DNA from: Trichostrongylus colubriformis
Taxonomy: Eukaryota; Nematoda; Chromadorea; Rhabditida; Trichostrongylidae
Direction: 5' to 3'
Length of the DNA stretch: 64,000 nt
Assembly (NCBI GenBank): GCA_963978905.1
Contig: OZ022260.1
Location: forward strand, 41,104,259 to 41,168,258
Below are positions 45,201 through 56,341 of this stretch, piece by piece. Position 1 is the first letter of the stretch, and every line of letters begins with the position of its first letter. The translations under genes and the position numbers were made by a program. The notes beneath the pieces are model-generated. The model saw nothing but the letters and a program-made list of their open reading frames with translations, was not told the DNA's origin and did not search any database.

Positions 45201-48200
45201 CTGCCAGTACCGCACTGGACAATGATTCCGAATGAAACGCTTGCTTTGCTATCACAAATATCGGTGTATCATGATTATCAATGTAGATCGTAGTATCAAA
45301 AGAAATGCATCATTTTTTCGTACGCTAGGCAATTCAGCGGTCGATATCAGAGCATAAACAAAATATGTTCACCCAATGACACAGAGCATCAAACGCTTTT
45401 GCTAAAGTGGTCGTATAGTAGTATCAAGCGATGTAATAGATTTCACCCCATCCTATTCTAACGGTTCTTATCAGCCACCGTGAGCCGTTATCACTGAGGC
45501 CCCTGTACCCAACAGTACCATTGAGGTCCCTGAACCCTACAATACCTGCGAATTTGAACATTCCACTGTTAGCCGCAAAAGCGTAGGTGACATTTCCCTT
45601 CTCACGCTCCTGATCGAAGCCTGGATCAACCATTATCAGTTTGGATCACCCACTATTAATGTCCCCGTCCCACTCTGCTAAACACCCATTTGTGTCAGCG
45701 CTCTTGGATCGAATCTGACGACATTCGCCTTCTCATGCTCCTTATCGAATCTTATCAACCATTATCAAGCTGGATCACCCACCATCAATGTCCCCGTCCT
45801 ACCCTGCAGAACACCTGTGACTATGAACGCTACGGGACCAATGCAAAAAGCGTGACGGATTCGACGACTCCAGCCTTTCTACGCTCCTTATCGAATCTTA
45901 TCAACCATTATCAAGCTGGATCACCCACCATCAATGTCCCCGTCCTACCCTGCAGAACACCTGTGACTATGAACGCTACGGGACCAATGCAAAAAGCGTG
46001 ACGGATTCGACGACTCCAGCCTTTCTACGCTCCTTATCGAATCTTATCAACCGTTATCAATGCGGGTCACCCACCATTAATGTCCCCGTCCCAACCCTCA
46101 AAACACCTATGAATATGGGCGCTCTGGGATCGTCCCGAAAGGCGAAACGGATTTGGCAACATTTTCTTTCGGGGCTCCTTATCAACCCTTATCAGCTGCT
46201 ATCACTTTCGGTCCACCACCGCTGGGGTTCCCTTGGCACCCCCCACATCACTTGGAAAATTCATCGTCCCAGCTTTGCTGCGACGCGAGATATGAATTTC
46301 GTGACAGACAGACACACACACACACACACACACGGACAGACAGACATACTTAGCGGATTATATATAGTAGGATAATTAGGCTAGCCGTTGAAGAAAAGTG
46401 GCTGCGTAGAAATGCTAGCAAGGATCCCACAATGTTTAGTGATAACAGACATATCACTTAGAAGAGAGACCGTCAGATACGATTGTTTCATCGATTGTAG
46501 CATTAGTATTACTTCTTTCAGAAACCCGTCGGGCTTTCCTTCTGGCGGAATCGCTACAACGAAACTCGGATATGTCCTTTGCCGGCTGGCCGAGAGCAGT
46601 CGATTCGGTACAATGGCACCGCAGTACCTATTTTATATCGTATAGATTATGATGGTACTGCATGCACACGGAGATTTGTTGATGGGGAGTACGCTTTCCG
46701 GAATGCTAGTCAGTTTGAAGTGAGTTAGAACTGCATTTCTTTTGGATGAATTCCGAGTACCTCTTCTATTGTTGAACAGTCGAAAAGACCTTAGTGATTG
46801 ATAGTCCGCCGGGATGATGTGAGTAGCGATTAGACAAGCATTCGGGATAAATAACAGTAAGATTTAATTTCGTGAGGCGAGTGACCGCGTGCGCGATATA
46901 TAACATGCTGAGACGCAGTTATACTCGCAACCAATCGGAGGTTCGTTTACAGTTTGGTATCGATGGGCAGATCTTGCGATCCTGTGATTCATCCATTCCT
47001 CGGCGCGAAGGTAGCGTGTCGGGTATTTAGTAGGAGTGATATTCGACATCAGATCGCTGTGAGTATTACATTACAGCGAGTATAAAAGAGCAGGGTCATG
47101 TGATCGTGTCAGACGGGGATGAATTCGCATGTCCCACTCAACGCGAGTGTATCCTCAAATAGCAAGTTTAAAAGGTACTATAAATCATTATGGGTTCATC
47201 AGCCTTCTGATCTCAAACCGTCCCATATGTAGTAATGGACAATCACTTTCTAATACGCTAGTATTGCCATACCATGTGGTTGGCATCTAGTAAAGTTTAC
47301 TTGTATCGTCTAGATTCCATTTATATTTTTTCAAGGTGAGTCAACTCAAAAAGTATGGAGCGGAAAATGCTATCTTGCTGATCCAGAAAGGACGTTCATT
47401 CATACCACGGTGGCATGACTATCTGGTTTGTGGTTTATTCTTGTAGTTTTCTTCGATTGAAACCATATCGAATATATTTCAGTTTTCTGAATTTCACGAT
47501 CCTTACATCAATGCGACCGAGGCCATTCCAACATTCTTCCTTTATGCGCATGTTTTTCAAAACAAAATAATGGTTAGTCTGTTCTCAAACGGAAACTACA
47601 TATTGATTCTACAGTTGTCCTTCATTTTTCATAGATCTATGTTGTAGGGTCTTGTTAGAGATCAACGAACTTCCGAGCTGGAGTTGAGATTTCATAGACC
47701 ACCAGGGGGACCAATAGACCTTTCACTTGTCATTATATGGTTTCTCGCTATGGGATGTGTTTTCGGAGGAGGCGTTTGGGCATTCTTCCGCCACAGGTAA
47801 AACAACATGTCCGCGAAACTAGTATCCTCACTGAAAACATTACAGTATGACGATAGTTTCAGGGCGGGAAAGGACAAGGTGCATGTGGCATCAAATAGTT
47901 CCAATTCTCAGTCGGATTCTAGCGATTCCTTTGAAGGTCGCTGCAGGTGTCTCGCAAAACACTCACATTACCTTGCCATTATTGTCTTGATGATTTTTCT
48001 TGTTGGAGTTCTTATGGTTGGATTCTTCTTTCGCCCTGTTCTAGGTACAGTAATTTTCTTATTTGTTCCTTAACTGTGGTGCTATTTTACAGACGAGGTT
48101 ATCACTTACCGGTTTCATAAGCGGTGCGGGTACTGAACTGGAGAGGGCTGAGCTATGTGGAGCTTTGACGAGATACTTTATGGATGCCAAGGCGGCAAAA

Positions 48201-51200
48201 TTCAGATAACTAAGTGTCATTGAGGCCCACTGCAGGTTAATTTTTGGTTTCGGGGATTCGCGGCTACCTCCTCTCTTGCGCTTGTTGCAGTAAAATTGAT
48301 GAATCCGCAGTTTTATCATTCAATAAGTGTATGGAGGAATGTATAAAATGGGATATTGAGTAATAATGCTTGACACGTGACAGTGGCTATAGATAGTTAC
48401 TACCACTCACCGGCCTGCTTTGAACCTGGCTGGTCCCTCTACGACCTGTTTATACCACGATCCTTTTTACGTACTTTTCTTGTGTAACACCTTGTAATGT
48501 GGCGATGAGCGACTAGGTATGAGTTTGTTTGATAGTGGTAGAATGGTTATAACCATATATTCGCCCCAGATCGTTATCACGAGACTCTCAGTTAGGTGAG
48601 CGAGCGATTTCTACTCTTATGGCAATCACCAACTTTTGTACGGGTAGACATTTTAGACCATATCGATCAACAGACTGATTCAGAGGCCGAAAAATTGACT
48701 GACTGACTGACATGCCTACAGACAAGCAAACAGACAAATGAGTAGTTCATTCAGAGTATATCAACTGACTTTGGATATTGTTTCAGTTACAATATTCAAC
48801 ATACTCGTGGTTGTGATGGGACCAGTAAGTGTCTACATTTGCACAATGGCAGTATTTTCAAACATACCACTTTGCCAATGCTGTACTTCGAAGTGGTGCA
48901 CTTGGGTTCCTCAGCACCGTAAGTATTATCACATTTTTCTTTGCATTTCGGTGCTGTAAGCAAAAGTAATCCTTATCCTTGTTCATATTGAAGTGTGCTG
49001 GTCATTTTTGCTTCCAAACGCCGTATGGCACATCATCATTATTTTGTTCAGACGTGACTTACATCATTTATTTTCTCTGAGGCTTGCCGTAGTGATTCTC
49101 AGATTCTACAATATACATTTTCTAATGCCTTTCTTCCGGGGAACGAAAGCAGAAATTGTTGTAAATAATTACAATTTGTTACAGGCTGGCTTCCTAAAGG
49201 GAGACCGAGTATGATTCAGTTCCTAGTGTTTGCGTTGTCGTTTTGCGTTTGTATTATATGGTTCATTTACCGTCGTACACCCTATGCATTTATCCTCCTG
49301 GACTTCATCAATGTCACCATTTGCCTCAACATATTGAAGTCGCTACGATTGCCAAGCGTGAAGGTAATTTTCCTGTAATATTGCGTTGGAGTAAATGCAA
49401 GGGCACTGTTTGATACTTCAGTCCTTAAACGGCTGTAGGTAAGGTACAAGATTAGTGTGACTTTGCATGCAGCTTCTGGGGTGGTGCAGGCCTGGTTCAG
49501 CTGTTAGCGCTTTGGTGCTAAACCATGCCTGTGCCTATAGATAATTTTCGTCAGCGCTCCGAATACTCTTCATGCAAAGTTTCACGCAGTATTATTTTGG
49601 TACGTCATCATATTTTGGTGCTATTGAAATGAGGGGAGGGGGGGGGGTACATTCACTATGAACGCTATCTGTATTGAAGCGTAAATGAGGAAAACTAGCC
49701 CTTTCTCTCTCATTTCTTTCTCCTCTCCTTCTTCAGTAAGGCTCAAGTTAGGCAAAAGTATACGCCTGAGTGAGCAGATTGAACTCTCAAGCGATCCCTC
49801 ATGAATTTTTAGATGTGCCATTTTTTGTAAGATGCCCCCCCCCCATATTGTGATTGCACCGTTTTTGCCTTACAGACGACTCGTAGGGTTCTCAAAGTGG
49901 AATGGTGCTGATCTTGTTGTCCTTTTCAGGCTCAACTTTGATCTTCTCATGTTTCAGTGGATCGCAGTGCTCATGATATGTATGTTCATTTACGACGTGG
50001 TAATGGTATTCGTAACCCCATTCTTCACAAGCAGTGGTTGTTCCGTGATGTTAGAAGTGGCCACGGGTATTGATTGTTCAAGCAGCGGTACCGATGGATA
50101 TCCAATGCCACCTATAGATGCGGCATTACCTGAAAAAGTGAGCAGCGCCTGTGGTGACGGACTTTTACTGCAGTGTTTGGTTTCTTTTTAGTTCCCCATG
50201 TTGATGCAAGTGCCCCATTTTGATCCGATGTCATCATGTCTTGATTTGGAGATCGAAAAAGGCTTCCAGATGACAATTCTCGGTCTAGGCGACATTATCA
50301 TACCAGGTTAGCTTTTAGAGGCAGTACACAGTTGAAAGGGAATGTTTAGACTATGTGCACAAATATTCAGCAGTGTTATTTTATTTAAAAAAGCATACAT
50401 AGTGGGCGAACTTGAACGGGTACACGCACTCGTTCTGTCTCGTAATAGATTTCATTTTGTTAGGGTGATAGTGTTCTGATTTTTATGCCTCAAGCAAGGT
50501 TCTTTTACAAATGTTATTCAAGGTTACCTGGTCACTCACTGCTTTACCATGAATGGTTTCTCGGAACGTGTTCGAATCTCCTACGGAATTCTATGTTCAA
50601 TCGGTTTGTAATAATATGTTTGTAATAATACGATTTCTGTACGGCCATTTCTCTTAAGCTGCATTTTGTCTGCAGGATATGGATTGGGCCTAATTCTGAC
50701 GTTCATCGCCCTTGCTCTTATGAATATGGCTCAACCAGCTCTTATTTACTTGGTACCATGCACACTGCTCCCACCATGTCTGATGGCTTGCATAAGAGGG
50801 CATTTCCGCCTGCTATGGGATGGCGGCGAAGACCTCACTGATTCGACTGCTTCTCTGAAACCAAACACGGTAGGTCACAAATTATAAGACTACTAACCTT
50901 GCTGGCGCACAGTATTGCGCCAGCAAGGATTCACGTAACTCAGTGATCTAGTGATGCTAACCAGGCTCGATCTATGTTGATAGCAATTTGAAATGAGCCC
51001 ATTTTGCACTCTACTGTGTGAAGCTCGAATTCCAAGTATTCATAGTTCACTTTTCGTAACCTTAAAAGAAACATTTTGAGAGGAGGTCCAAACCACAAAG
51101 AAATATGGAAACTTCAAAAGTTTCAAAAATAGCTTGACTAAAGACTATGGAATAGTTAGAATATACTTTGAAAAGCTCGTATCCCCTGATTTTGAAAGCA

Positions 51201-52229
51201 ATGCACCAAACACAATAACACGGCACACATATTTCATAGAAAACAAATTCTTCTCTAAATCTCTCCTGATCAATCCTGATCACTGACCATTGTTGCTTTC
51301 TCCACCCCATGATAAAAACTCAATTATTTATGGTTGAAATTTACTTTTCGCCAACCTCGGAAAGGATTGATCCAGCTAAGTACAAGAAAGAACTCAGATT
51401 GAGTAGTAGTAACAGGAAATTGAAACAGGCTTCAGAAACTGAAAAAAAAAGTTGGAATTCGGTTCAAACAGTGCCTTGTTCCCGAGTTTGAAAGGGGTGC
51501 ACCAAACCTTGATATCACGGCACGTTTTCTTCTGACACAAACAAAATTCGAAGCAAGTTTCTCTTAATCTTCATTATCAGTTCCTTTTTTGTCAACAGTA
51601 CACATACCGTTTATGCTTCACATATGTTTCGTTGATATCCCTTACCATTAGGGTACACCGGGAGTCGAGGATTCCTCGACAAGGGGTCGTATCTACTGAG
51701 ATCAGCGATAAGCACCAGAATCCGAAATTTCAATAAGCAGATAAGAAGTTAAAGGTATTTCACAGCGAACCCGTGTGAAGAAATGTGAAAGAAACATATT
51801 TTTGCTCCAAGTAATAGTACATAGCAATCAAACACATTGCAACTATATGATCTGCCCACAATTGTTGGCATTGTAGTGGTCTAATAAGGGGAGGGGTCGT
51901 ATTTGGTCCCAGTGGTGGGGGAGAGTCGTTCTGAGGCGGCAATTGCTCTCGACACCTGGGGGTGCCCGCCCTGCCATCGTTTCTAGCACATCAAAAACAA
52001 TTAGGATGCTCTGTTTGCTGATACGTGAAATGGGAATTCCCTGTCAAATTTCTTCAAATGACACACATTCAAACACACCAACAGACACTTAGCCGCTTAT
52101 GTATAGTAAGATCATTCGAAATCAATGTTACATATCTTGCTTTACCAGAATTCTCAGGACGACAACGCGGGTCCTCAAGGTGATGTCACCAATAACGAAG
52201 AGTCGAATTCGCTTCGACAGATGTGGTAG
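42234..52229 (+). CDS. Signal peptide peptidase-like intramembrane aspartyl protease, copy C (complete)
   Basis: SPPL proteases cut transmembrane stubs in endosome, lysosome or ER membranes. I assemble 14 exons: 42234-42296, 42380-42520, 46522-46719, 47336-47425, 47483-47572, 47648-47796, 47863-48044, 48787-48918, 49185-49363, 49958-50137, 50192-50306, 50523-50603, 50676-50869, 52149-52229. They join in frame to 624 residues, a normal SPPL2 length. Residues 1-21 are a signal peptide; about 30-220 a lumenal PA-like domain with several N-glycosylation sites; the rest a polytopic membrane core. Catalytic motifs are YD (D421, in 'FIYDVVMVF'), GLGD (D502) and QPAL (553-556). An acidic, asparagine-rich tail follows. 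Intron 2 is 4 kb of repeats. The acceptor of exon 7 (TTTCAG at 47862) was chosen because it keeps frame. Caenorhabditis imp-1/imp-3 are the likely relatives; which one is not decided. Confidence 0.88.
43030..43380 (-). mobile_element. Decayed mariner 3' fragment in intron 2
   Basis: The minus strand reads in broken frames through a mariner-like catalytic end: 'RAHFPQIVFQQLKQS', then 'RPPCSLDLALTKPHFPKHLDS', then 'GDLESTF'. A related fragment lies at 55200-55400. Frames are interrupted. Confidence 0.55.
44440..44675. mobile_element. MITE with GTGTACCCTTATG ends, copy 3
   Basis: It begins 'gtgcgtacccttatgtcagg' and ends 'cctgacacaagggtacacat', with 'gcgagctatgcgc' and 'cttcgggacccaac' inside as in copies 1 and 2. 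It lies in intron 2 of protease copy C. Confidence 0.8.
44724..44994. mobile_element. Palindromic MITE, CAGTTGGCTGGCGC family, copy 4
   Basis: Ends 'accagttggctggcgcatac' and 'gtagtgtgcgccagtcaact' are inverted, and internal text is close to copy 1 at 9631. It lies in intron 2 of protease copy C, next to another MITE and an R1 copy. Confidence 0.85.
45040..46373 (+). repeat. R1 compound repeat, full-length copy with 146-bp tandem units
   Basis: This is the clearest R1 copy. It starts 'attgcatcgactggtggcaa' and ends 'gcggattatatatagtagga' after a (CA) run of about 20 bases. Inside, 'gctccttatcgaatcttatc' recurs at 45737, 45883 and 46029, a precise 146-bp period with nearly identical units. 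Each unit holds the sense motif 'cccaccatcaatgtccccgt'. It sits at the 3' end of intron 2, about 150 bases before exon 3 of protease copy C. Confidence 0.85.
50897..50928. repeat. Perfect 13-bp hairpin, MITE end remnant
   Basis: 'ccttgctggcgca' and its exact complement flank a 6-base loop. The 'gctggcgca' core and the following 'ccattttgca' suggest a collapsed copy of the CAGTTGGCTGGCGC MITE, in the last intron of protease copy C. Confidence 0.6.
51650..51970. repeat. Dispersed repeat shared with 38013-38400
   Basis: It is co-linear with the 38 kb copy and lies in the 1,279-base last intron of protease copy C. In copies A and B this intron is only about 50 bases, so the insertions postdate or are specific to this copy. 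An R1-like tail fragment ('cttagccgcttatgtatagt') follows near 52085. Confidence 0.75.
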
Positions 52230-53372
52230 TGAATGGTAGCTTTAAAGAGTTATTGTATCTTAATTCAGTTACGGTTACTTCTGCATAGAGGTATTGCTTT
52301 GTTAGACGAGTTCTAGGTTGAACCATAATTTTTATCCATAATTGGGCTAGTATAATATTTGACAAGCATTTAAAATTTCTTCTGTATTTGAACTCGTGCT
52401 TTTGTTCTTTTCATTCCAGTTCTTCTTGTACATAGATGTGGCGCTGCTTCTGCCAGAACACGACTTTCATTCAGTATCTAGGGTTATTTGATGTCTTAAA
52501 AACTTTCATGTAAAATACTCACAATTTGTCGAATGGATAAACTAAGCTTTGTTTTCATATTCCTCCACAGAATGTTGTCTTTAAAGGTACAATTTAAATT
52601 CATGTTTTGCAATGTCTATTCATGTTGTTCAACACTGGCCAACTGTGACAGCCAAGCCAAGTATTTCACGGTCACTGCTCTTTATTGAGCCATCGCATTG
52701 CTCAGTAATTTTTGGAGACGTGTGGAGTAGCCATTTAGTGATAGGAAAGTACTGGTTATTTCCAGAACTTGCAGAATAGCACTGGTAGCTAGGGAGACCA
52801 ATCGAGGGAAACAGAAGAGGAAAAAGGGCATTAAAGGCCTTTTCTACGTAAACATGGTTTTCTGTTTAATTTCATCGTAGGAAATGGTAAAGACTCGGTG
52901 AAGCAGAAGTGAAGGTGATAAGCAGTTTCGGGGTTGACAAATTGGACAATTAGGCTAACAGGTAAATGAGTAAATATGCGTAGCCTGATCGCCTAATAGA
53001 CACAATGTTTTTCGCCTATTTTTCAAATAGCTAAAAGCTTGATGCGTTAATACTGAACAATGCCAATGGGAGCAGACGCAGTAAGAAAAAGAAGGTGCAG
53101 TTAGGAGAGTCCCCAATAATTTGTCAGAATGACTTGAAAGGAGAATTTATATACAAAATTGGTCGATCCCTTCTTCCTTTGCGATAACGGAACAAGAGTA
53201 GTATTAGGGAAGAGGGAATGAAATCCTTCAATCTACTCAATGCTGAATGTTATATTTTACTGCCTATGAGATGAAATATTTCATTAGAAATTGATCAAAT
53301 ACAAATCGAAGATGAAAAAAACCTATGTTGTGCAACAAGGGCAGCAAAAATAAGCAAAAATACAAGTATATC
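52230..53372. other. 3' flank of protease copy C and intergenic DNA
   Basis: 52230-52560 aligns with the 3' flanks at 12510-12840 and 34600-34920. The rest, up to the end of Tim13, shows no gene. Confidence 0.55.
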
Positions 53373-53964
53373 TCAAGAAAATGAAGCGCTACCGTGGAAA
53401 GCACCGCTTGATGTTAATTCCTCTTGAAGACGTTTCTGTAGAGTTTGAGACACGAGATTCCATGAATCCATGAAGCGGTCCATACACCGTTGTAAACACT
53501 GCTTGTCGGAATTTGAAAGCGAACTACCTGGCGCCGAGATACACTTCTGCGTGCATTTCTCTGATAAGTCCTGAAAGGCAATAGTGAGTGAACGAACCAC
53601 GGGATATGGACAAAGTCACCTTCCGTTTTCTTTGATAAAACACTAAACCTAGGGACCTGACCAGCTTTTATTGACAACGTCCGACACTCAGGAAGGATTT
53701 CGTATTTACATTGCATGTGGCAAAATTGTCAGTGGAACATGTATATGCTTACCCTCTGTCACCCCGCGCCCACAGTACACAGAAATTTAGCAGTGAAGGG
53801 AAAGAATGAAAAAAAACATTCCAAAAGTTAATGAAAAAGTAGACTACCGTTATCAGGTTTTGTGCGTTCGCGATCGCTGCTTGTTGTTTAACTGCTTGGA
53901 TAACTTGCTGCTGCTTTTCAGGAGTCAGCTGCTTCAAAGCTTCCAGGTCTAGCAACTGATCCAT
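53373..53964 (-). CDS. tin-13: Mitochondrial import chaperone Tim13
   Basis: Tim13 is a small intermembrane-space chaperone that pairs with Tim8 to carry hydrophobic precursors to the inner membrane. Two exons, 53964-53848 and 53570-53373, join in phase 0 to 104 residues, the usual family length. The exon 2 acceptor is 'tttcag' and the donor is 'gtagtc'. Exon 1 is a glutamine-rich helix with '[20 protein letters not shown]'. Exon 2 has the twin CX3C motif, CTQKC at 45-49 and CLQRC at 64-68, with the Tim13-like run '[20 protein letters not shown]' after it. No signal sequence is needed, as expected for this family. It lies tail to tail with protease copy C, 1.1 kb away. The start at 53964 is supported by a CTTCAG leader acceptor 6 bases upstream. 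Confidence 0.95.
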
Positions 53965-53970
53965 TTACTC

Positions 53971-53976
53971 CTGAAG
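53971..53976 (-). promoter_or_regulatory. Candidate spliced-leader acceptor for Tim13
   Basis: On the minus strand CTTCAG ends 6 bases before the ATG, the typical position for a nematode trans-splice site, and no upstream coding exon is seen. Confidence 0.6.
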
Positions 53977-55199
53977 CTCAAGAGTCAATGATACAATAGC
54001 CGTCATGTAATCAAAACAAAAAAGACGTAGCTGTATTGGGATATGTTTGAAAGCCATCGTGATGAGGTTGACATCTTATAAAAAGCATCACACTTAAGCA
54101 TCTCTGAGGGGTCAATTTGCAAACTCCAACGTATAATATTGCATGAGCTTCCGTTGAGTCCTTTACCCTTCTAGGTTTTGGCGAGCTAGTGTCCACAAAA
54201 CTAGTGTCCACTAGCATTTACACTTATTAGTGAAGCACTGTCAAAGTTGGCTACTTAGGCGCGCAGGCAAAAAAAAACGAATATGTATTGCGAGGTATGT
54301 GCGAATACGTGAATAGGCGGAGGAAAAAGTTCACAACTCCTTTCCTCTACATGGAAAAAACCTGATTTAGTTAGGGGTACGAATCATTTGGGCATAGTCG
54401 TGCCTCATCTAATACAGTTACAATTTTCACCCTTAAGTGAAAAAATTAAACTAAGGATTAACTGAAGAAGTAGGGTTCTCCCTCAATACGACTTAGGTCG
54501 AAAGCCTGTCCAGAATTAGCGCCGGGTACCGGGCACAATGGAGCGCAACCCCACCCCCTCCTCTTCCCGCCCCTCTCCTCAATTACATCGGCATCAAACT
54601 TCATAGGTCATCAAACTTCACAGGTGTTGTAGGGATGAAGTCGTCGTCTAGTCTGGCCGGTTTTACGCGCTCACAAGGTAAATTCAAGTCTGAAAGTGCG
54701 TCAGTGAATCGGCTTACATATTGTGCTCCTTAAATCAATGAAAAGCGCTCTTCCTGAATAAATGTTTCACTTGGAATGCCACAAGTTTTGCGATTTAGGG
54801 AAATTTTAAAGCACTGCGATTGGACTTCACTTCACGAGTTCTTGTTTAGTCGAGTCCCAGCGAAGGCAACGCAAATATGAATGACACAAGGATAGGGGGT
54901 TAAGCATTCGATGCAACATTTTGTGCTTGGTTTCAAAAGTGCAGAAATGAGAATGGGCTGCTCGAATTTCGAACTGATCGAATAGCTTTGATTCAAATGG
55001 TAGAAAGCGATGAGCGTCTCTACGTACTTAAAGGGAATCTAAAAGCACCGGCCTCCCCCGAAAAGATGTAATTAACACCTCAAGCAGCTTCGATTCGAAG
55101 AAAAAAACCAGAAAGGTGCACGTGACTCCTCAGAGCAGCCTTGCGCGAACGCATTTTTCACAAATCGTCTTCTAGCAACTGAAGTAATTGCAGGATAAG
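53977..55199. other. No recognisable gene
   Basis: Short frames only; this is the promoter side of Tim13. Confidence 0.4.
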
Positions 55200-55400
55200 G
55201 TAATCACTCGTCCACCATATTCATCAAATCTAGCGCTAACTTTCCCAACCACCTGGACAGCTCCTTCGAAAGCCGTGTGTTGAGAAAGAACGGTGATTTG
55301 AAGTCAACTTTTTTTTTTGATTCGCGCGCCGAGTTATGTTCTTCCAAGGTTGAAATTGCGAAAATCGGCCGAAGCTCTCCTTACAACCTAATAGTACCAG
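55200..55400 (+). mobile_element. Decayed mariner 3' fragment
   Basis: The plus strand reads 'HLDSSFESRVLRKNGDLKST' followed by 'FFFDSRAELCSSKVEIAKI', matching the pattern of a mariner transposase C-terminus. The nucleotide match to 43170-43280 (inverted) covers 'atctagcgctaact' and 'ctggacagctcct'. Confidence 0.55.
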
Positions 55401-55587
55401 ATGAGATTTCTGAATATTACCAAGAAGGAGAACTAAATGCCAATCATTTAGAGATATTATTCCTTTTAAACTCAACGCTTTTGGCAGCACTTCTAAGTTC
55501 CTGCATCACGAAGAACCCTAGCTTCACAAGCACAAATTTTCAATGTAATCAGCTCATCAAACAATTCGGGTTAAACTGGCTCGACGG

Positions 55588-55710
55588 GGGGGGGGGGGGG
55601 GGGTGGGGAAGGGAGACGCCACTTTTCACCGACGTCTAAGCTCGGTTCCTTCCCTAGGCTTAGGCTAAATTCATATTCCCTCCTCCTACGAAGAAGCATC
55701 TGCCATCATT
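55588..55710. repeat. G run and repeat shared with 63785-63860
   Basis: A run of about 15 G lies beside a segment 'cttttcaccgacgtctaagc' and 'taggcttaggctaaa' that recurs inverted in the foldback element near the right edge. Confidence 0.7.
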
Positions 55711-56341
55711 TGCTTTAGGAAACCGTGGTCCTTTACACGTTTTTACGTGTATGCCAGCTTGCGGCATGAAGCGTGAAACTGCGTCTCCCCCTCACCCCCC
55801 CCCGGAGCCACTTTGAACCAATAATTCTTTTTTCAGAGATGAAACTGCAGTACTATTTGAGTACATATATAATCTCAACAATCGTTCCTCAAAAATGAAA
55901 TTTTCTAGAAAATTCAATTAATTCTAGATATCCCTAGGTTGAATGTACAGTGGATGGATAGCATTCCCTAGTGGACACAACGAAAGGCCAGCAAGAATAG
56001 TGGAAAACAAGCATGAAAATACAGCATCATGATGTAATTTGAAGCTGTGCCCTTGCAGTTGAAGGAGACGTCAAATTCAGCGTAGTAGTGTGAATGCACT
56101 GATTAGCCATGACCGCGCGTGAAAAGCGTCTTTTGAATGTTGCTTCAGCTGTGCACGCTTTTCAGTTTTTGGCTAAAATAACTGTTGATCTCATGGCGTT
56201 TAATTTCATCTGATCCGTTTCATGCACGATCAGTAGCTTTGAATTCTGCTGGCACCACTTCGTATACCCTTTTAAGGTTGTTATTATTCACCTGCAAGGT
56301 ATTCATAACGTTCACTCTCCATTTGACCGTTTACCTGTGGT

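Noticed and set aside
45737..46175. Regularly spaced 146-bp repeats that could suggest a CRISPR-like array
   Set aside because: The units are contiguous and nearly identical with no unique spacers, and the genome is clearly eukaryotic.
45690..46375. Long open frames with repeating 'NRYQCGSPTINVPVP' text, also on the minus strand near 28838-29510
   Set aside because: These are translations of the 146-bp R1 units, which stay open because the unit length leaves few stops; there is no start context, splice signal or domain.
47807..48073. An 88-codon open frame starting with ATG inside the protease locus
   Set aside because: Most of it is exon 7 of protease copy C (47863-48044); the ATG and the last codons lie in introns.
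50523..50642. Alternative reading through the donor at 50604 into the following bases
   Set aside because: It meets a stop at once (tttgtaa), whereas splicing to 50676 restores the conserved GYG segment.
53414..53716. 100-codon minus-strand frame overlapping Tim13 exon 2
   Set aside because: It is the out-of-frame shadow of Tim13; the CX3C frame is the conserved one.
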